Assembly (NCBI GenBank): GCA_904066235.2
Contig: CAJFCV020000001.1
Span: 12,271,291-12,335,290, forward strand
Source: Bursaphelenchus xylophilus
Taxonomy: Eukaryota; Nematoda; Chromadorea; Rhabditida; Aphelenchoididae
Length of the DNA stretch: 64,000 nucleotides
Direction: 5' to 3'
A model generated the notes under the pieces. It had not been told where the DNA came from. It saw only the letters and a program-made list of their open reading frames with translations, and did no database searches. Below, piece by piece: positions 12,507-23,389 of the stretch (positions are counted from its first letter, which is position 1; each line of letters begins with the position of its first letter). The position numbers were made by a program, and so were the translations under genes.

Positions 12507-13036
12507 TTACAACATTGTCCAAGCATTGCCGGAGAGTCGATGGATGGAACTGAAGAACATGTTTTGCCAGATATGGCCGAAGTCGAGGGATGGATCATGG
12601 CCGCCAAATTACCTTCCTGGAAATCAAAAGTAATGTAAAATTTCCTTATCATTTTCAGAAAAAAACACCTTCATTTACCTCATATTGCATGTGTCTAATC
12701 CGAGCATCGAAATGGGCATAGCTTTGAGCAAAAATATGGCCGGCGGGAGTGAAATCGGAATTCAAGGTAATAATTTGTTACCTAAAAACAGAATAAGAAT
12801 ACTTAAATCCAATCTTACCTCCTTTAGCAACTACCACTTGGCCATTCCCTTGTTCGATTTCATTATTTCTGCCGCCTGTGTACGATTTATAAGGCTCTTG
12901 CCTAGAAAAAATTGGAAATCTCGTCTAAAATCAAAAAATAATAAAAAAAACAACTTACCATGGAGTCAAAAAGCCTTTTTTGCCCGCCAATTTCGTCCCC
13001 GATGTTTATGGCGATCACCTTGAGCCGGTTTGCCTT
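12507..13036 (-). pseudogene. Decayed multi-exon gene remnant, left arm (possible SNARE-like exon)
   Basis: Read on the minus strand. Exon remnants are 13036-12959, 12924-12819, 12781-12679 and 12616-12507, and introns are 34, 37 and 62 nt with GTAAG or GTAAA starts and ATTTTAG, TTTTTAG and TTTCCAG ends. Exons 1 and 2 join in frame (phase 0), giving DSM then TRFPIFSRQEPYKSY and VVVAKGG. Exon 3 carries an open frame FTPAGHIFAQSYAHFDARIR, and exon 4 one with IWQNMFFSSIHRL and a TAA at 12507. Those last two frames do not follow on from exon 2, and an in-frame TAG at 13037-13039 precedes exon 1, so the gene is broken. Exon 1 contains LKVIAINIGDEIGGQKRLF. Its hydrophobic residues fall at -7, -3, +4 and +7 around a glutamine, as around the zero-layer Gln of the C-terminal SNARE motif of SNAP-25 proteins. 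The later exons do not resemble SNAP-25 and I do not recognise them. Identity therefore stays open; gene capture or the element's own lost gene are both possible. Confidence 0.55.
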
Positions 13037-13212
13037 CTAATTCAGCTTCTCTGCATCTACTTGGCCAATTTCAACAAAAGGAAACATAAGAAAACAGGAA
13101 AAAAAGAATTTATGAAGTTGCGAATGTTTTCGCGGCCCGTGAAAACGAAATGCCACGCAGTCCGAAAACGGATTTTAGGTCCAATAACAAGGATGTCCTC
13201 GGCGTTATCAAT
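12983..13212. other. Loop of the fold-back element (unpaired centre)
   Basis: The two halves no longer match here. The left side, read on the minus strand, carries the SNARE-like exon 13036-12959 and a further frame upstream to about 13066 (VEIGQVDAEKLN) before the TAG. The right side, read on the plus strand from 13111, carries a different frame (EVANVFAARENEMPR). About 70 bp between them (13040-13110) is A-rich on the plus strand and codes for nothing I can identify. The loop therefore seems to contain the 5' parts of two divergent copies placed head to head. Any shared promoter would have to lie here, but no clear core promoter is visible. Confidence 0.6.
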
Positions 13213-13642
13213 CAAATCAACCGTTTTTTAGCCATGGTAAGCTGTTTTGTTATTATTTTTTGACTTTAGACGAGATTTCCAATTTTTTTTAATATTATTC
13301 ATGGCAAGAGTCTTACAAACCGTTTTCAGGAGGCAGAAACAACGAAATCGGACAAGGGAAAAGCCGTGTGGTAGTTGTTAAAGGAGGTAAGATTTGATTT
13401 AAGTATTATTATTCTGTTTTTAGGTAATAAATTGTTGCCTGGAACTCGGTTTCACTCCAGTCGGCCGTATTTTTGCTCAACATTATGTCCGTTTCGATGC
13501 TTGGATTAGACACATGAACTATGAGGTAACAGAAGGCTTTTTTTCTAATCAGAAGGAAATTTATATTGATTTCGATTTCCAGAAAGATCTGTAAGCGGCC
13601 ATGTTCTTCAACCCCATCCATCGACTATTCGGCCGTATTTAG
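13111..13642 (+). pseudogene. Decayed multi-exon gene remnant, right arm (inverted copy of left remnant)
   Basis: The plus-strand partner of the left remnant. Exon remnants are about 13111-13236, 13270-13386, 13424-13525 and 13583-13642. Introns are 33, 37 and 57 nt (GTAAGC..CTTTAG, GTAAGA..TTTTAG, GTAACA..TTCCAG), at the same places as on the left. Exon 1 is open (EVANVFAARENEM, then VLGVINQINRFLAM before the splice). Exon 2 holds QESYKPFSGGRNNEI and VVVVKGG, but an 11-bp addition after ATTTTTTT shifts its frame against exon 1. Exon 3 holds ELGFTPVGRIFAQHYVRFDA in a frame moved by a 1-bp deletion near 13448. Exon 4 lacks about 38 bp present in the left copy and ends at TAG 13640 after MFFNPIHRLFGRI. 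Differences from the left copy include many silent or conservative ones, so both copies descend from a once-functional gene. No full product can be made now. Confidence 0.55.
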
Positions 13643-13694
13643 ACAATATTGTGGAAAACCCGCATATTTTACATGAAAACGTACGTCTTTTATT

Positions 13695-13700
13695 AATAAA
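13695..13700 (+). promoter_or_regulatory. Possible polyadenylation signal AATAAA of right gene remnant
   Basis: AATAAA in the context TTATTAATAAATAAT, about 53 bases after the TAG at 13640-13642. It mirrors the minus-strand AATAAA at 12463-12468 of the left arm. The matching position is the reason for listing it. Confidence 0.4.
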
Positions 13701-13853
13701 TAATATAACGATGAAGAGGGACGTTTTTATTATTCATAATTTCGTAAATGTACGATTTATCAGCTAAGTTTTTCACCCTAAACGGTGTTTTTCCGTCAAA
13801 AAAGCCAAAACGTGATGGCTGAAAAATTGAGGGGGCGGGGCTTGTTTTGGGAC

Positions 13854-13998
13854 GTCGCAAATCCATGGATTTGCTACCTGCCAATTTTGCGCCGTCGCAA
13901 AAGGGCCGATTTGCTACCTCCCAATTTTGCGCCGTCGCAAAATGGCCGATTTGCTTCCGACGTCTTTTTTGGAGGTTGCAAATTGAGGTTTCCGCTAC
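13854..13998 (-). repeat. Four 24-bp near-palindromic modules, right subterminal array
   Basis: Modules lie at 13854-13877, 13894-13917, 13934-13957 and 13975-13998, all read as GTCGCAAA, eight variable bases, TTTGCTAC or close variants, which is the inverted orientation of most left-arm modules. Starts are 40, 40 and 41 bp apart. The last is the most degenerate (GTTGC..CCGCTAC). The second and third also share the spacer CCAATTTTGCGCC, so this part is a true 40-bp tandem repeat. A role in transposase binding is inferred from position only. Confidence 0.83.
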
Positions 13999-14037
13999 TT
14001 TTTGAAATTGGTAGCGAATCCAGCAAACATTATCGAT

Positions 14038-14068
14038 CTCGAGAAAAAATTCTTATTCCTTCGCTCTT
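14038..14068 (-). repeat. Terminal inverted repeat, right end (31 bp perfect)
   Basis: The reverse complement begins AAGAGCGAAGGAATAAGAAT and ends CTCGAG, identical to 12062-12092. The element stops at CGCTCTT, and the next base begins the flanking AATT. Confidence 0.93.
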
Positions 14069-14072
14069 AATT
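14069..14072. repeat. Target-site duplication, right copy (AATT)
   Basis: AATT directly after the right terminal repeat and continuous with GACAAGACATACACC of the monomer. It matches AATT at 12058-12061. The same palindrome ambiguity applies as on the left. Confidence 0.75.
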
Positions 14073-14819
14073 GACAAGACATACACCATTCGACAGGTGA
14101 CCTCCTAAGATTTTAGCATGGCAAGTCTCAGCTTTTTTGGAATCAAACTACGCCCACACTGGGCGAAAAACTCTGATATTATACTAGACATCAGTTTGAA
14201 AAAAAAGTGAATTAGTGATGACGGAGTGAATTGACAAGACATACACCATTCGAAAGGTGACCTCCTAAGATTTTAGCATGGCAAGCCTCAGCTTTTTTGG
14301 AATCAAACTACGCCCACACTGGGCGAAAAACTCTGATATTATACTAGACATCAGTTTGAAAAAAAAGTGAATTAGTGATGACGGAGTGAATTGACAAGAC
14401 ATACACCATTCGAAAGGTGACCTCCTAAGATTTTAGCATGGCAAGTCTCAGCTTTTTTGGAATCAAACTACGCCCACACTGGGCGAAAAACTCTGATATT
14501 ATACTAGACATCAGTTTGAAAAAAAGTGAATTAGTGATGACGGAGTGAATTGACAAGACATACACCATTCGAAAGGTGACCTCCTAAGATTTTAGCATGG
14601 CAAGCGTCAGCTTTTTTGGAATCAAACTACGCCCACACTGGGCGAAAAACTCTGATATTATACTAGACATCAGTTTGAAAAAAAGTGAATTAGTGATGAC
14701 GGAGTGAATTGACAAGACATACACCATTCGAAAGGTGACCTCCTAAGATTTTAGCATGGCAAGCGTCAGCTTTTTTGGAATCAAACTACGCCCACACTGG
14801 GCGAAAAACTCTGATATTA

Positions 14820-17800
14820 TACTAGACATCAGTTTGAAAAAAAGTGAATTAGTGATGACGGAGTGAATTGACAAGACATACATCATTCGAAAGGTGACCT
14901 CCTAAGATTTCAGCATGGCATGTCTCAGCTTTTTTGGAATCAAACTACGCCCACACTGGGCGAAAAACTCTGATATTATACTAGACATCAGTTTGAAAAA
15001 AAAGTGAATTAGTGATGACGGAGTGAATTGACAAGACATACACCATTCGAAAGGTAACCACCTATGATTTTAGCATGGCAAGTTTCAGCTTTTTTGGAAT
15101 CAAACTACGCCCACACTGGGCGAAAAACTCTGATATTATACTAGACATCAGTTTGAAAAAAAGTGAATTAGTGATGACGGAGTGAATTGACAAGACATAC
15201 ACCATTCGAAAGGTGACCTCCTAAGATTTTAGCATGGCAAGCCTCAGCTTTTTTGGAATCAAACTACGCCCACACTGGGCGAAAAACTCTGATATTATAC
15301 TAGACATCAGTTTGAAAAAAAAGTGAATTAGTGATGACGGAGTGAATTGACAAGACATACACCATTCGAAAGGTGACCTCCTAAGATTTTAGCGTGGCAA
15401 GTCTCAGCTTTTTTGGAATCAAACTACGCCCACACTGGGCGAAAAACTCTGATATTATACTAGACACCGGTTTTGAAAAAAGGTGAATTAGTGATGACGG
15501 AGTGAATTGACAAGACATACACCATTCGAAAGGTGACCTCCTAAGATTTTAGCATGGCAAGCCTCAGCTTTTTTGGAATCAAACTACGCCCACACTGGGC
15601 GAAAAACTCTGATATTATACTAGACATCAGTTTGAAAAAAAGTGAATTAGTGATGACGGAGTGAATTGACAAGACATACACCATTCGAAAGGTGACCTCC
15701 TAAGATTTTAGCGTGGCAAGTCTCAGCTTTTTTGGAATCAAACTACGCCCACACTGGGCGAAAAACTCTGATATTATACTAGACACCGGTTTTGAAAAAA
15801 GGTGAATTAGTGATGACGGAGTGAATTGACAAGACATACACCATTCGAAAGGTGACCTCCTAAGATTTTAGCATGGCAAGTCTCAGCTTTTTTGGAATCC
15901 AACTACGCCCACACTGGGCGAAAAACTCTGATATTATACTAGACATCAGTTTGAAAAAAAAGTGAATTAGTGATGACGGAGTGAATTGACAAGACATACA
16001 CCATTCGAAAGGTGACCTCCTAAGATTTTAGCATGGCAAGCGTCAGCTTTTTTGAATCAAACTACGCCCACACTGGGCGAAAAACTCTGATATTATACTA
16101 GACATCAGTTTGAAAAAAAAGTGAATTAGTGATGACGGAGTGAATTGACAAGACATACACCATTCGAAAGGTGACCTCCTAAGATTTTAGCATGGCAAGT
16201 CTCAGCTTTTTTGGAATCAAACTACGCCCACACTGGGCGAAAAACTCTGATATTATACTAGACATCAGTTTGAAAAAAAAGTGAATTAGTGATGACGGAG
16301 TGAATTGACAAGACATACACCATTCGAAAGGTGACCTCCTAAGATTTTAGCATGGCAAGTCTCAGCTTTTTTGGAATCAAACTACGCCCACACTGGGCGA
16401 AAAACTCTGATATTATACTAGACATCAGTTTGAAAAAAAAGTGAATTAGTGATGACGGAGTGAATTGACAAGACATACACCATTCGAAAGGTAACCTCCT
16501 ATGATTTTAGCATGGCAAGTTTCAGCTTTTTGGAATCAAACTACGCCCACACTGGGCGAAAAACTCTGATATTATACTAGACATCAGTTTGAAAAAAAAG
16601 TGAATTAGTGATGACGGAGTGAATTGACAAGACATACACCATTCGAAAGATGACCTCCTAAGATTTTAGCGTGGCAAGTCTCAGCTTTTTTGGAATCAAA
16701 CTACGCCCACACTGGGCGAAAAACTCTGATATTATACTAGACATCAGTTTGAAAAAAAAGTGAATTAGTGATGACGGAGTGAATTGACAAGACATACACC
16801 ATTCGAAAGGTGACCTCCTAAGATTTTAGCATGGCAAGCGTCAGCTTTTTTGGAATCAAACTACGCCCACACTGGGCGAAAAACTCTGATATTATACTAG
16901 ACATCAGTTTGAAAAAAAAGTGAATTAGTGATGACGGAGTGAATTGACAAGACATACATCATTCGAAAGGTGACCTCCTAAGATTTCAGCATGGCATGTC
17001 TCAGCTTTTTTGGAATCAAACTACGCCCACACTGGGCGAAAAACTCTGATATTATACTAGACATCAGTTTGAAAAAAAGCGAATTAGTGATGACGGAGTG
17101 AATTGACAAGACATACACCATTCGAAAGGTAACCACCTATGATTTTAGCATGGCAAGTTTCAGCTTTTTTGGAATCAAACTACGCCCACACTGGGCGAAA
17201 AACTCTGATATTATACTAGACATCAGTTTGAAAAAAAGTGAATTAGGGATGACGGAGTGAATTGACAAGACATACACCATTCGAAAGGTGACCTCCTAAG
17301 ATTTTAGCATGGCAAGCCTCAGCTTTTTTGGAATCAAACTACGCCCACACTGGGCGAAAAACTCTGATATTATACTAGACATCAGTTTGAAAAAAAAGTG
17401 AATTAGTGATGACGGAGTGAATTGACAAGACATACACCATTCGAAAGGTGACCTCCTAAGATTTTAGCGTGGCAAGTCTCAGCTTTTTTGGAATCAAACT
17501 ACGCCCACACTGGGCGAAAAACTCTGATATTATACTAGACATCAGTTTGAAAAAAAGTGAATTAGTGATGACGGAGTGAATTGACAAGACATACACCATT
17601 CGAAAGGTGACCTCCTAAGATTTTAGCGTGGCAAGTCTCAGCTTTTTTGGAATCAAACTACGCCCACACTGGGCGAAAAACTCTGATATTATACTAGACA
17701 TCAGTTTGAAAAAAAAGTGAATTAGTGATGACGGAGTGAATTGACAAGACATACACCATTCGAAAGGTGACCTCCTAAGATTTTAGCGTGGCAAGTCTCA

Positions 17801-18250
17801 GCTTTTTTGGAATCAAACTACGCCCACACTGGGCGAAAAACTCTGATATTATACTAGACATCAGTTTGAAAAAAAGTGAATTAGTGATGACGGAGTGAAT
17901 TGACAAGACATACACCATTCGAAAGGTGACCTCCTAAGATTTTAGCATGGCAAGCGTCAGCTTTTTTGGAATCAAACTACGCCCACACTGGGCGAAAAAC
18001 TCTGATATTATACTAGACATCAGTTTGAAAAAAAAGTGAATTAGTGATGACGGAGTGAATTGACAAGACATACATCATTCGAAAGGTGACCTCCTAAGAT
18101 TTCAGCATGGCATGTTTCAGCTTTTTTGGAATCAAACTACGCCCACACTGGGCGAAAAACTCTGATATTATACTAGACATCAGTTTGAAAAAAAGTGAAT
18201 TAGTGATGACGGAGTGAATTGACAAGACATACACCATTCGAAAGGTAACC
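14820..18250 (+). repeat. Nested higher-order duplications (13 and 7 monomers)
   Basis: The rare monomer with CATCATTCG, TTTCAGC and GGCATGT occurs at 14883, 16959 and 18075 (position of the T in CATCATT), each time followed by a monomer with GGTAACCACC. Spacings are 2076 and 1116 bp, equal to 13 and 7 monomers. The third copy has TGTTTCAG instead of TGTCTCAG. GCGTGGCAAG monomers also cluster here. This subfamily was not seen elsewhere in the window. Confidence 0.8.
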
Positions 18251-21200
18251 ACCTATGATTTTAGCATGGCAAGTTTCAGCTTTTTTGGAATCAAACTACG
18301 CCCACACTGGGCGAAAAACTCTGATATTATACTAGACATCAGTTTGAAAAAAAGTGAATTAGTGATGACGGAGTGAATTGACAAGACATACACCATTCGA
18401 AAGGTGACCTCCTAAGATTTTAGCATGGCAAGCCTCAGCTTTTTTGGAATCAAACTACGCCCACACTGGGCGAAAAACTCTGATATTATACTAGACATCA
18501 GTTTGAAAAAAAAGTGAATTAGTGATGACGGAGTGAATTGACAAGACATACACCATTCGAAAGGTGACCTCCTAAGATTTTAGCATGGCAAGTCTCAGCT
18601 TTTTTGGAATCAAACTACGCCCACACTGGGCGAAAAACTCTGATATTATACTAGACATCAGTTTGAAAAAAGGTGAATTAGTGATGACGGAGTGAATTGA
18701 CAAGACATACACCATTCGAAAGGTGACCTCCTAAGATTTTAGCATGGCAAGTCTCAGCTTTTTTGGAATCAAACTACGCCCACACTGGGCGAAAAACTCT
18801 GATATTATACTAGACATCAGTTTGAAAAAAAAGTGAATTAGTGATGACGGAGTGAATTGACAAGACATACACCATTCGAAAGGTAACCTCCTATGATTTT
18901 AGCATGGCAAGTTTCAGCTTTTTTGGAATCAAACTACGCCCACACTGGGCGAAAAACTCTGATATTATACTAGACATCAGTTTGAAAAAAAAGTGAATTA
19001 GTGATGACGGAGTGAATTGACAAGACATACACCATTCGAAAGGTGACCTCCTAAGATTTTAGCATGGCAAGTCTCAGCTTTTTTGGAATCAAACTACGCC
19101 CACACTGGGCGAAAAACTCTGATATTATACTAGACATCAGTTTGAAAAAAAAGTGAATTAGTGATGACGGAGTGAATTGACAAGACATACACCATTCGAA
19201 AGGTGACCTTCTAAGATTTTAGCATGGCAAGCCTCAGCTTTTTTGGAATCAAACTACGCCCACACTGGGCGAAAAACTCTGATATTATACTAGACATCAG
19301 TTTGAAAAAAAGTGAATTAGTGATGACGGAGTGAATTGACAAGACATACACCATTCGAAAGGTGACCTCCTAAGATTTTAGCATGGCAAGCCTCAGCTTT
19401 TTTGGAATCAAACTACGCCCACACTGGGCGAAAAACTCTGATATTATACTAGACATCAGTTTGAAAAAAAAGTGAATTAGTGATGACGGAGTGAATTGAC
19501 AAGACGTACACCATTCGAAAGGTGACCTCCTAAGATTTTAGCATGGCAAGTCTCAGCTTTTTTGGAATCAAACTATGCCCACACTGGGCGAAAAACTCTG
19601 ATATTATACTAGACATCAGTTTGAAAAAAAGTGAATTAGTGATGACGGAGTGAATTGACAAGACATACACCATTCGAAAGGTGACCTCCTAAGATTTTAG
19701 CATGGCAAGCCTCAGCTTTTTTGGAATCAAACTACGCCCACACTGGGCGAAAAACTCTGATATTATACTAGACATCAGTTTGAAAAAAAGTGAATTAGTG
19801 ATGACGGAGTGAATTGACAAGACGTACACCATTCGAAAGGTGACCTCCTAAGATTCTAGCATGGCAAGTCTCAGCTTTTTTGGAATCAAACTACGCCCAC
19901 ACTGGGCGAAAAACTCTGATATTATACTAGACATCAGTTTGAAAAAAAGTGAATTAGTGATGACGGAGTGAATTGACAAGACATACACCATTCGAAAGGT
20001 GACCTCCTAAGATTTTAGCATGGCAAGTCTCAGCTTTTTTGGAATCAAACTACGCCCACACTGGGCGAAAAACTCTGATATTATACTAGACATCAGTTTG
20101 AAAAAAAGTGAATTAGTGATGACGGAGTGAATTGACAAGACATACACCATTCGAAAGGTGACCTTCTAAGATTTTAGCATGGCAAGCCTCAGCTTTTTGG
20201 AATCAAACTACGCCCACACTGGGCGAAAAACTCTGATATTATACTAGACATCAGTTTGAAAAAAAGTGAATTAGTGATGACGGAGTGAATTGACAAGACG
20301 TACACCATTCGAAAGGTGACCTCCTAAGATTTTAGCATGGCAAGTCTCAGCTTTTTTGGAATCAAACTACGCCCACACTGGGCGAAAAACTCTGATATTA
20401 TACTAGACATCAGTTTGAAAAAAAGTGAATTAGTGATGACGGAGTGAATTGACAAGACATACACCATTCGAAAGGTGACCTTCTAAGATTTTAGCATGGC
20501 AAGCCTCAGCTTTTTTGGAATCAAACTACGCCCACACTGGGCGAAAAACTCTGATATTATACTAGACATCAGTTTGAAAAAAAGTGAATTAGTGATGACG
20601 GAGTGAATTGACAAGACATACACCATTCGAAAGGTGACCTCCTAAGATTTTAGCATGGCAAGCCTCAGCTTTTTTGGAATCAAACTACGCCCACACTGGG
20701 CGAAAAACTCTGATATTATACTAGACATCAGTTTGAAAAAAAGTGAATTAGTGATGACGGAGTGAATTGACAAGACGTACACCATTCGAAAGGTGACCTC
20801 CTAAGATTTTAGCATGGCAAGTCTCAGCTTTTTTGGAATCAAACTATGCCCACACTGGGCGAAAAACTCTGATATTATACTAGACATCAGTTTGAAAAAA
20901 AAGTGAATTAGTGATGACGGAGTGAATTGACAAGACATACACCATTCGAAAGGTGACCTCCTAAGATTTTAGCATGGCAAGCCTCAGCTTTTTTGGAATC
21001 AAACTACGCCCACACTGGGCGAAAAACTCTGATATTATACTAGACATCAGTTTGAAAAAAAGTGAATTAGTGATGACGGAGTGAATTGACAAGACGTACA
21101 CCATTCGAAAGGTGACCTCCTAAGATTTTAGCATGGCAAGTCTCAGCTTTTTTGGAATCAAACTACGCCCACACTGGGCGAAAAACTCTGATATTATACT

Positions 21201-23389
21201 AGACATCAGTTTGAAAAAAAAGTGAATTAGTGATGACGGAGTGAATTGACAAGACATACACCATTCGAAAGGTGACCTTCTAAGATTTTAGCATGGCAAG
21301 CCTCAGCTTTTTTGGAATCAAACTACGCCCACACTGGGCGAAAAACTCTGATATTATACTAGACATCAGTTTGAAAAAAAAGTGAATTAGTGATGACGGA
21401 GTGAATTGACAAGACATACACCATTCGAAAGGTGACCTCCTAAGATTTTAGCATGGCAAGTCTCAGCTTTTTTGGAATCAAACTACGCCCACACTGGGCG
21501 AAAAACTCTGATATTATACTAGACATCAGTTTGAAAAAAAAGTGAATTAGTGATGACGGAGTGAATTGACAAGACATACACCATTCGAAAGGTGACCTCC
21601 TAAGATTTTAGCATGGCAAGCCTCAGCTTTTTTGGAATCAAACTACGCCCACACTGGGCGAAAAACTCTGATATTATACTAGACATCAGTTTGAAAAAAA
21701 AGTGAATTAGTGATGACGGAGTGAATTGACAAGACATACACCATTCGAAAGGTGACCTTCTAAGATTTTAGCATGGCAAGCCTCAGCTTTTTTGGAATCA
21801 AACTACGCCCACACTGGGCGAAAAACTCTGATATTATACTAGACATCAGTTTGAAAAAAAGTGAATTAGTGATGACGGAGTGAATTGACAAGACATACAC
21901 CATTCGAAAGGTGACCTCCTAAGATTTTAGCATGGCAAGTCTCAGCTTTTTTGGAATCAAACTACGCCCACACTGGGCGAAAAACTCTGATATTATACTA
22001 GACATCAGTTTGAAAAAAAAGTGAATTAGTGATGACGGAGTGAATTGACAAGACATACACCATTCGAAAGGTGACCTCCTAAGATTTTAGCATGGCAAGC
22101 CTCAGCTTTTTTGGAATCAAACTACGCCCACACTGGGCGAAAAACTCTGATATTATACTAGACATCAGTTTGAAAAAAAGTGAATTAGTGATGACGGAGT
22201 GAATTGACAAGACGTACACCGTTCGAAAGGTGACCTCCTAAGATTTTAGCATGGCAAGTCTCAGCTTTTTTGGAATCAAACTATGCCCACACTGGGCGAA
22301 AAACTCTGATATTATACTAGACATCAGTTTGAAAAAAAAGTGAATTAGTGATGACGGAGTGAATTGACAAGACATACACCATTCGAAAGGTGACCTCCTA
22401 AGATTTTAGCATGGCAAGCCTCAGCTTTTTTGGAATCAAACTACGCCCACACTGGGCGAAAAACTCTGATATTATACTAGACATCAGTTTGAAAAAAAGT
22501 GAATTAGTGATGACGGAGTGAATTGACAAGACATACACCATTCGAAAGGTGACCTTCTAAGATTTTAGCATGGCAAGCCTCAGCTTTTTGGAATCAAACT
22601 ACGCCCACACTGGGCGAAAAACTCTGATATTATACTAGACATCAGTTTGAAAAAAAAGTGAATTAGTGATGACGGAGTGAATTGACAAGACGTACACCAT
22701 TCGAAAGGTGACCTCCTAAGATTTTAGCATGGCAAGTCTCAGCTTTTTTGGAATCAAACTACGCCCACACTGGGCGAAAAACTCTGATATTATACTAGAC
22801 ATCAGTTTGAAAAAAAGTGAATTAGTGATGACGGAGTGAATTGACAAGACATACACCATTCGAAAGGTGACCTTCTAAGATTTTAGCATGGCAAGCCTCA
22901 GCTTTTTTGGAATCAAACTACGCCCACACTGGGCGAAAAACTCTGATATTATACTAGACATCAGTTTGAAAAAAAGTGAATTATTGATGACGGAGTGAAT
23001 TGACAAGACATACACCATTCGAAAGGTGACCTCCTAAGATTTTAGCATGGCAAGTCTCAGCTTTTTTGGAATCAAACTACGCCCACACTGGGCGAAAAAC
23101 TCTGATATTATACTAGACATCAGTTTGAAAAAAAGTGAATTAGTGATGACGGAGTGAATTGACAAGACATACACCATTCGAAAGGTGACCTCCTAAGATT
23201 TTAGCATGGCAAGCCTCAGCTTTTTTGGAATCAAACTACGCCCACACTGGGCGAAAAACTCTGATATTATACTAGACATCAGTTTGAAAAAAAGTGAATT
23301 AGTGATGACGGAGTGAATTGACAAGACGTACACCGTTCGAAAGGTGACCTCCTAAGATTTTAGCATGGCAAGTCTCAGCTTTTTTGGAA

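Larger units (their letters stand above)
12062..12982 (+). repeat. Left arm of giant inverted repeat (about 920 bp)
   Basis: Pairs with about 13213-14068 in inverted orientation. Clear anchor pairs are the 31-bp end, TTATTAATAAAAGACGTAC (near 12464) against its complement near 13683-13700, the GAGTCGATGGATGG stretch near 12533 against 13617-13630, GTGTCTAATC near 12691 against the complement near 13504-13513, and CTTACCTCCTTTA near 12814 against 13380-13391. The inner limit is approximate, since similarity fades about 24 bp inside the splice site at 12959. Read outward on the minus strand, the arm holds exon remnants, a stop, AATAAA and then the palindrome modules. Confidence 0.88.
12062..14068 (+). 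mobile_element. 2007-bp fold-back (palindromic) transposable element inserted in satellite
   Basis: A single block unrelated to the satellite, bounded by inverted ends that begin AAGAGCGAAGG and flanked by AATT on both sides. The first 31 bp of the two ends are identical after reverse complementing. Beyond that, most of the left half pairs with the right half in inverted orientation with roughly four of five bases matching by eye, leaving a loop at about 12983-13212. Each arm holds a decayed gene fragment and a set of 24-bp near-palindromes. No intact transposase frame is visible, so the element is presumably non-autonomous. The layout recalls known fold-back elements of nematodes such as Tc4, which are mostly inverted repeat around a short loop, but no sequence relation to Tc4 is claimed. 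A piggyBac insertion at TTAA does not fit, because removing the element and one TTAA does not restore the monomer. Confidence 0.9.
13213..14068 (+). repeat. Right arm of giant inverted repeat (about 855 bp)
   Basis: Reverse-complement partner of the left arm, with the same order of parts: exon remnants, stop, AATAAA, palindrome modules, terminal repeat. It is shorter than the left arm mostly because of a deletion of about 38 bp in the last exon and one fewer 24-bp module. The right arm lacks the ATATAAA found near 12315 on the left. The inner boundary is approximate. Confidence 0.88.

Noticed and set aside
12060..12522. Overlapping ORFs of 60-120 residues in the outer left arm, and 13785-14108 in the right arm
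   Set aside because: They run through the 24-bp palindromes and the terminal repeat on both strands and into the satellite. Arginine-rich, low-complexity translations are by-products of the GC-rich modules.
12361..13231. Plus-strand ORFs at 12361-12633, 12685-13023 and 12980-13231
   Set aside because: The first two are antisense to the spliced minus-strand remnant and cross its introns. The third reads the right-hand exon in the wrong frame compared with the one that joins conserved splice sites.
12058..14072. piggyBac insertion at TTAA
   Set aside because: The flanks with one TTAA removed do not give the monomer sequence GAGTGAATTGACAAG; AATT (or AT) is what is duplicated.
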